From positions 1-64,000 of the forward strand of contig JABJOY010000070.1 of the NCBI GenBank assembly GCA_018664075.1: a DNA stretch of 64,000 nt. Reading direction: 5' to 3'. The DNA comes from Porticoccaceae bacterium. Its GTDB lineage: Bacteria > Pseudomonadota > Gammaproteobacteria > Pseudomonadales > Porticoccaceae. The stretch's first letter is position 1. The number at the start of each line of letters is the position of its first letter. Under the pieces are notes generated by a model. The model was given only the letters and a program-made list of their open reading frames with translations, was not told where the DNA came from and ran no database searches. Both the position numbers and the translations under genes were made by a program. Below, piece by piece: positions 62,392 through 64,000 of this stretch.

Positions 62392-62888
62392 TAGCTGCTC
62401 CGGCTATTTTTTTCGAAGCGCGCATTGGCCGGAGCAAACTCAGTCAGAGCATTGCGATAGACATTGCGCTTGAAGGTCACCACAGATTCAATCGGATACC
62501 AATAATTGACCCATTGCCAGCCATCGAACTCGGGGCTGCCAGTGGCATCAAAGCAAACCTTGCTGGCATCGCCGATTAACTGGAGATAAAACCACTTCTG
62601 TTTTTGCCCTATACAAAGGGGCTTAGAATGCTTGCGCTGCATCTGCACAGGAATATGGTAGCGCAGCCATTTTTTCGAGCGCTGGATGATTTTCACATCA
62701 GTTGATTCAAGCCCCACCTCTTCGTAGAGCTCTCGATACAGGGCCTGCTCAGCAGACTCGCCAGCATTGACGCCACCCTGAGGGAACTGCCAGGCATTCT
62801 GACCCAGTCGCTTGGCCCAAAATACCTTGCCCTGACCATCGCCAATGACGATAGCAACATTCGAGCGAAAACCATCCTTATCAACCAC
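62391..62888 (-). CDS. rppH: RNA pyrophosphohydrolase
   Basis: [56 protein letters not shown]. Confidence 0.96.
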   Translation of the reverse strand: MVDKDGFRSNVAIVIGDGQGKVFWAKRLGQNAWQFPQGGVNAGESAEQALYRELYEEVGLESTDVKIIQRSKKWLRYHIPVQMQRKHSKPLCIGQKQKWFYLQLIGDASKVCFDATGSPEFDGWQWVNYWYPIESVVTFKRNVYRNALTEFAPANARFEKNSRSS

Positions 62889-63033
62889 TGCATCTACCCT
62901 GCTTTAATTATGTATGTACCAAACTATTGTTCCATAGTCTTTACGGACCAGCAATTTTCTCTTGAGGCCATCTTACATCATCGCTATCCTGCCACGTCGA
63001 TTAATCATAACTTTATTTCCACAGGATTCCCCT

Positions 63034-63690
63034 ATGGCCCTCGCTATTTTCGATCTGGATAACACATTAATAGCTGGTGACAGCGACCATGGCTGGGGGG
63101 AATTTTTAGTCGCCAAAAACAGAGTAGATAGCGACCATTATCAGTCCATGAATGATCGCTTCTATGCCGACTATGAAGCCGGTCGGCTGGATATATTCGC
63201 CTATCTGGAATTTTCTCTGGCGCCACTGGCGGCGATAGAACCTCAACAACTAGCCGAGCTGCACAGAGAATTTATGCAGCAGGTTATTGCTCCTATGAGA
63301 TTGCCCCAGGCAGAGGCTCTGATCGAAAAGCATCGCAATGCCGGAGATCAGCTTCTGGTTATCACCTCGACCAACCGTTTTATTGTTGAGCCCATCTGCC
63401 AGTCTCTGGGGATTAATGAACTGCTGGCAACGGACCCGGAAATGATCGATGGCCGCTATACCGGCAAGGTTGTCGGCACACCCACCTATCAGGAGGGGAA
63501 AGTCGAGCGTTTTGATCAATGGCTGCACCAGAATAATGTCAGTAAGGCGGGTAGTTATTTTTATTCTGACTCAATCAATGACCTGCCCCTGTTGCTGGAA
63601 GTGAGCCATCCTGTAGCAGTGGATCCAGACGAGGCTTTGCGCAACGCCGCCAATGAAAGGGGCTGGGATATTATTTCACTGCGAGATTAG
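63034..63690 (+). CDS. HAD-IB family hydrolase (SerB-like phosphatase)
   Basis: MALAIFDLDNTLIAGDSDHGWG, ITSTNRFIVEPICQSLGI, YSDSINDLPLL; start chosen at 63034. Confidence 0.92.
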   Translation: MALAIFDLDNTLIAGDSDHGWGEFLVAKNRVDSDHYQSMNDRFYADYEAGRLDIFAYLEFSLAPLAAIEPQQLAELHREFMQQVIAPMRLPQAEALIEKHRNAGDQLLVITSTNRFIVEPICQSLGINELLATDPEMIDGRYTGKVVGTPTYQEGKVERFDQWLHQNNVSKAGSYFYSDSINDLPLLLEVSHPVAVDPDEALRNAANERGWDIISLRD

Positions 63691-63743
63691 TTTTGCGATA
63701 AAAAGCTCTGGGATAAAATATTCTGGAATAAAAAACACAGATA

Positions 63744-63777
63744 TAAAAAAGCCCCGGCACAGACCAGGGCTTTTTAT
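63744..63777. terminator. Bidirectional terminator between the HAD gene and gcvH
   Basis: AAAAAGCCC-cggcacagacca-GGGCTTTTT. Confidence 0.85.
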
Positions 63778-63788
63778 CAGCGCCTCAT

Positions 63789-64000
63789 TCAGGACTCGTC
63801 AACAGCCGCCTGATAACCATCGGCGTCCATCATCTCTTCCAGTTCTTCAGTGCCGCTAACCTTGACGCGGAACAACCAGCCATCTGCATAGGGGCTGCTG
63901 TTAACCGTCTCTGGCTCGTCTTCCAGAGCAGGGTTTATCTCTACCACTTCACCGGTAATCGGCGAATAAATATCCGAGGCTGCCTTCACAGACTCAACCA
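63789..64000 (-). CDS. gcvH: Glycine cleavage system H protein (C-terminal part; gene continues past right edge)
   Basis: [47 protein letters not shown]; frame remains open to the window end. Confidence 0.96.
   Translation of the reverse strand, partial: VESVKAASDIYSPITGEVVEINPALEDEPETVNSSPYADGWLFRVKVSGTEELEEMMDADGYQAAVDES

Noticed and set aside
1-64000. CRISPR arrays, IS elements, integrases, prophage, tRNA/rRNA genes
   Set aside because: None recognised; no regularly spaced direct repeats, transposase motifs or tRNA-like cloverleaf sequences were seen by eye. A tRNAscan/ISfinder/CRISPR search would be needed to exclude them fully.

Overview
The window is a gene-dense (~64 kb) chromosomal segment of a gammaproteobacterium. 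From recalled gene order it looks like a marine Cellvibrionales/SAR92-like lineage, but that is inference. It is almost entirely core genes, with local orders that match my recollection of Pseudomonas/E. coli: secB-ntrC-ntrB-DUF4124-glnA-(thiI)-typA; gpmI-envC-ctp; parC-parE-yqiA-cpdA-yqiB-nudF|tolC; waaA-[LPS-type genes]-ilvE-glnE; argA; ilvD; a DUF3450/TtpC/ExbB/ExbD/TonB/TPR operon; folA-thyA-lgt; ptsP-rppH; gcvH (cut by the right edge). I saw no rRNA, tRNA, CRISPR array, IS element or prophage. The observations most worth a second look are: (1) a stand-alone ThiI-type rhodanese domain at the expected thiI position, with no THUMP/PP-loop part; (2) a sigma-54 promoter plus paired NtrC boxes at glnA and another NtrC palindrome before ntrB; (3) a small three-gene LPS-type cassette between waaA and ilvE, including an uncharacterised nucleotidyltransferase-like protein and a divergent kinase, where other genomes carry heptosyltransferases; (4) an acidic DEY-repeat insertion in an MMPL/RND transporter; (5) two c-di-GMP proteins with altered catalytic motifs flanking typA. 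I found no clear-cut new multi-gene defence or mobile system.
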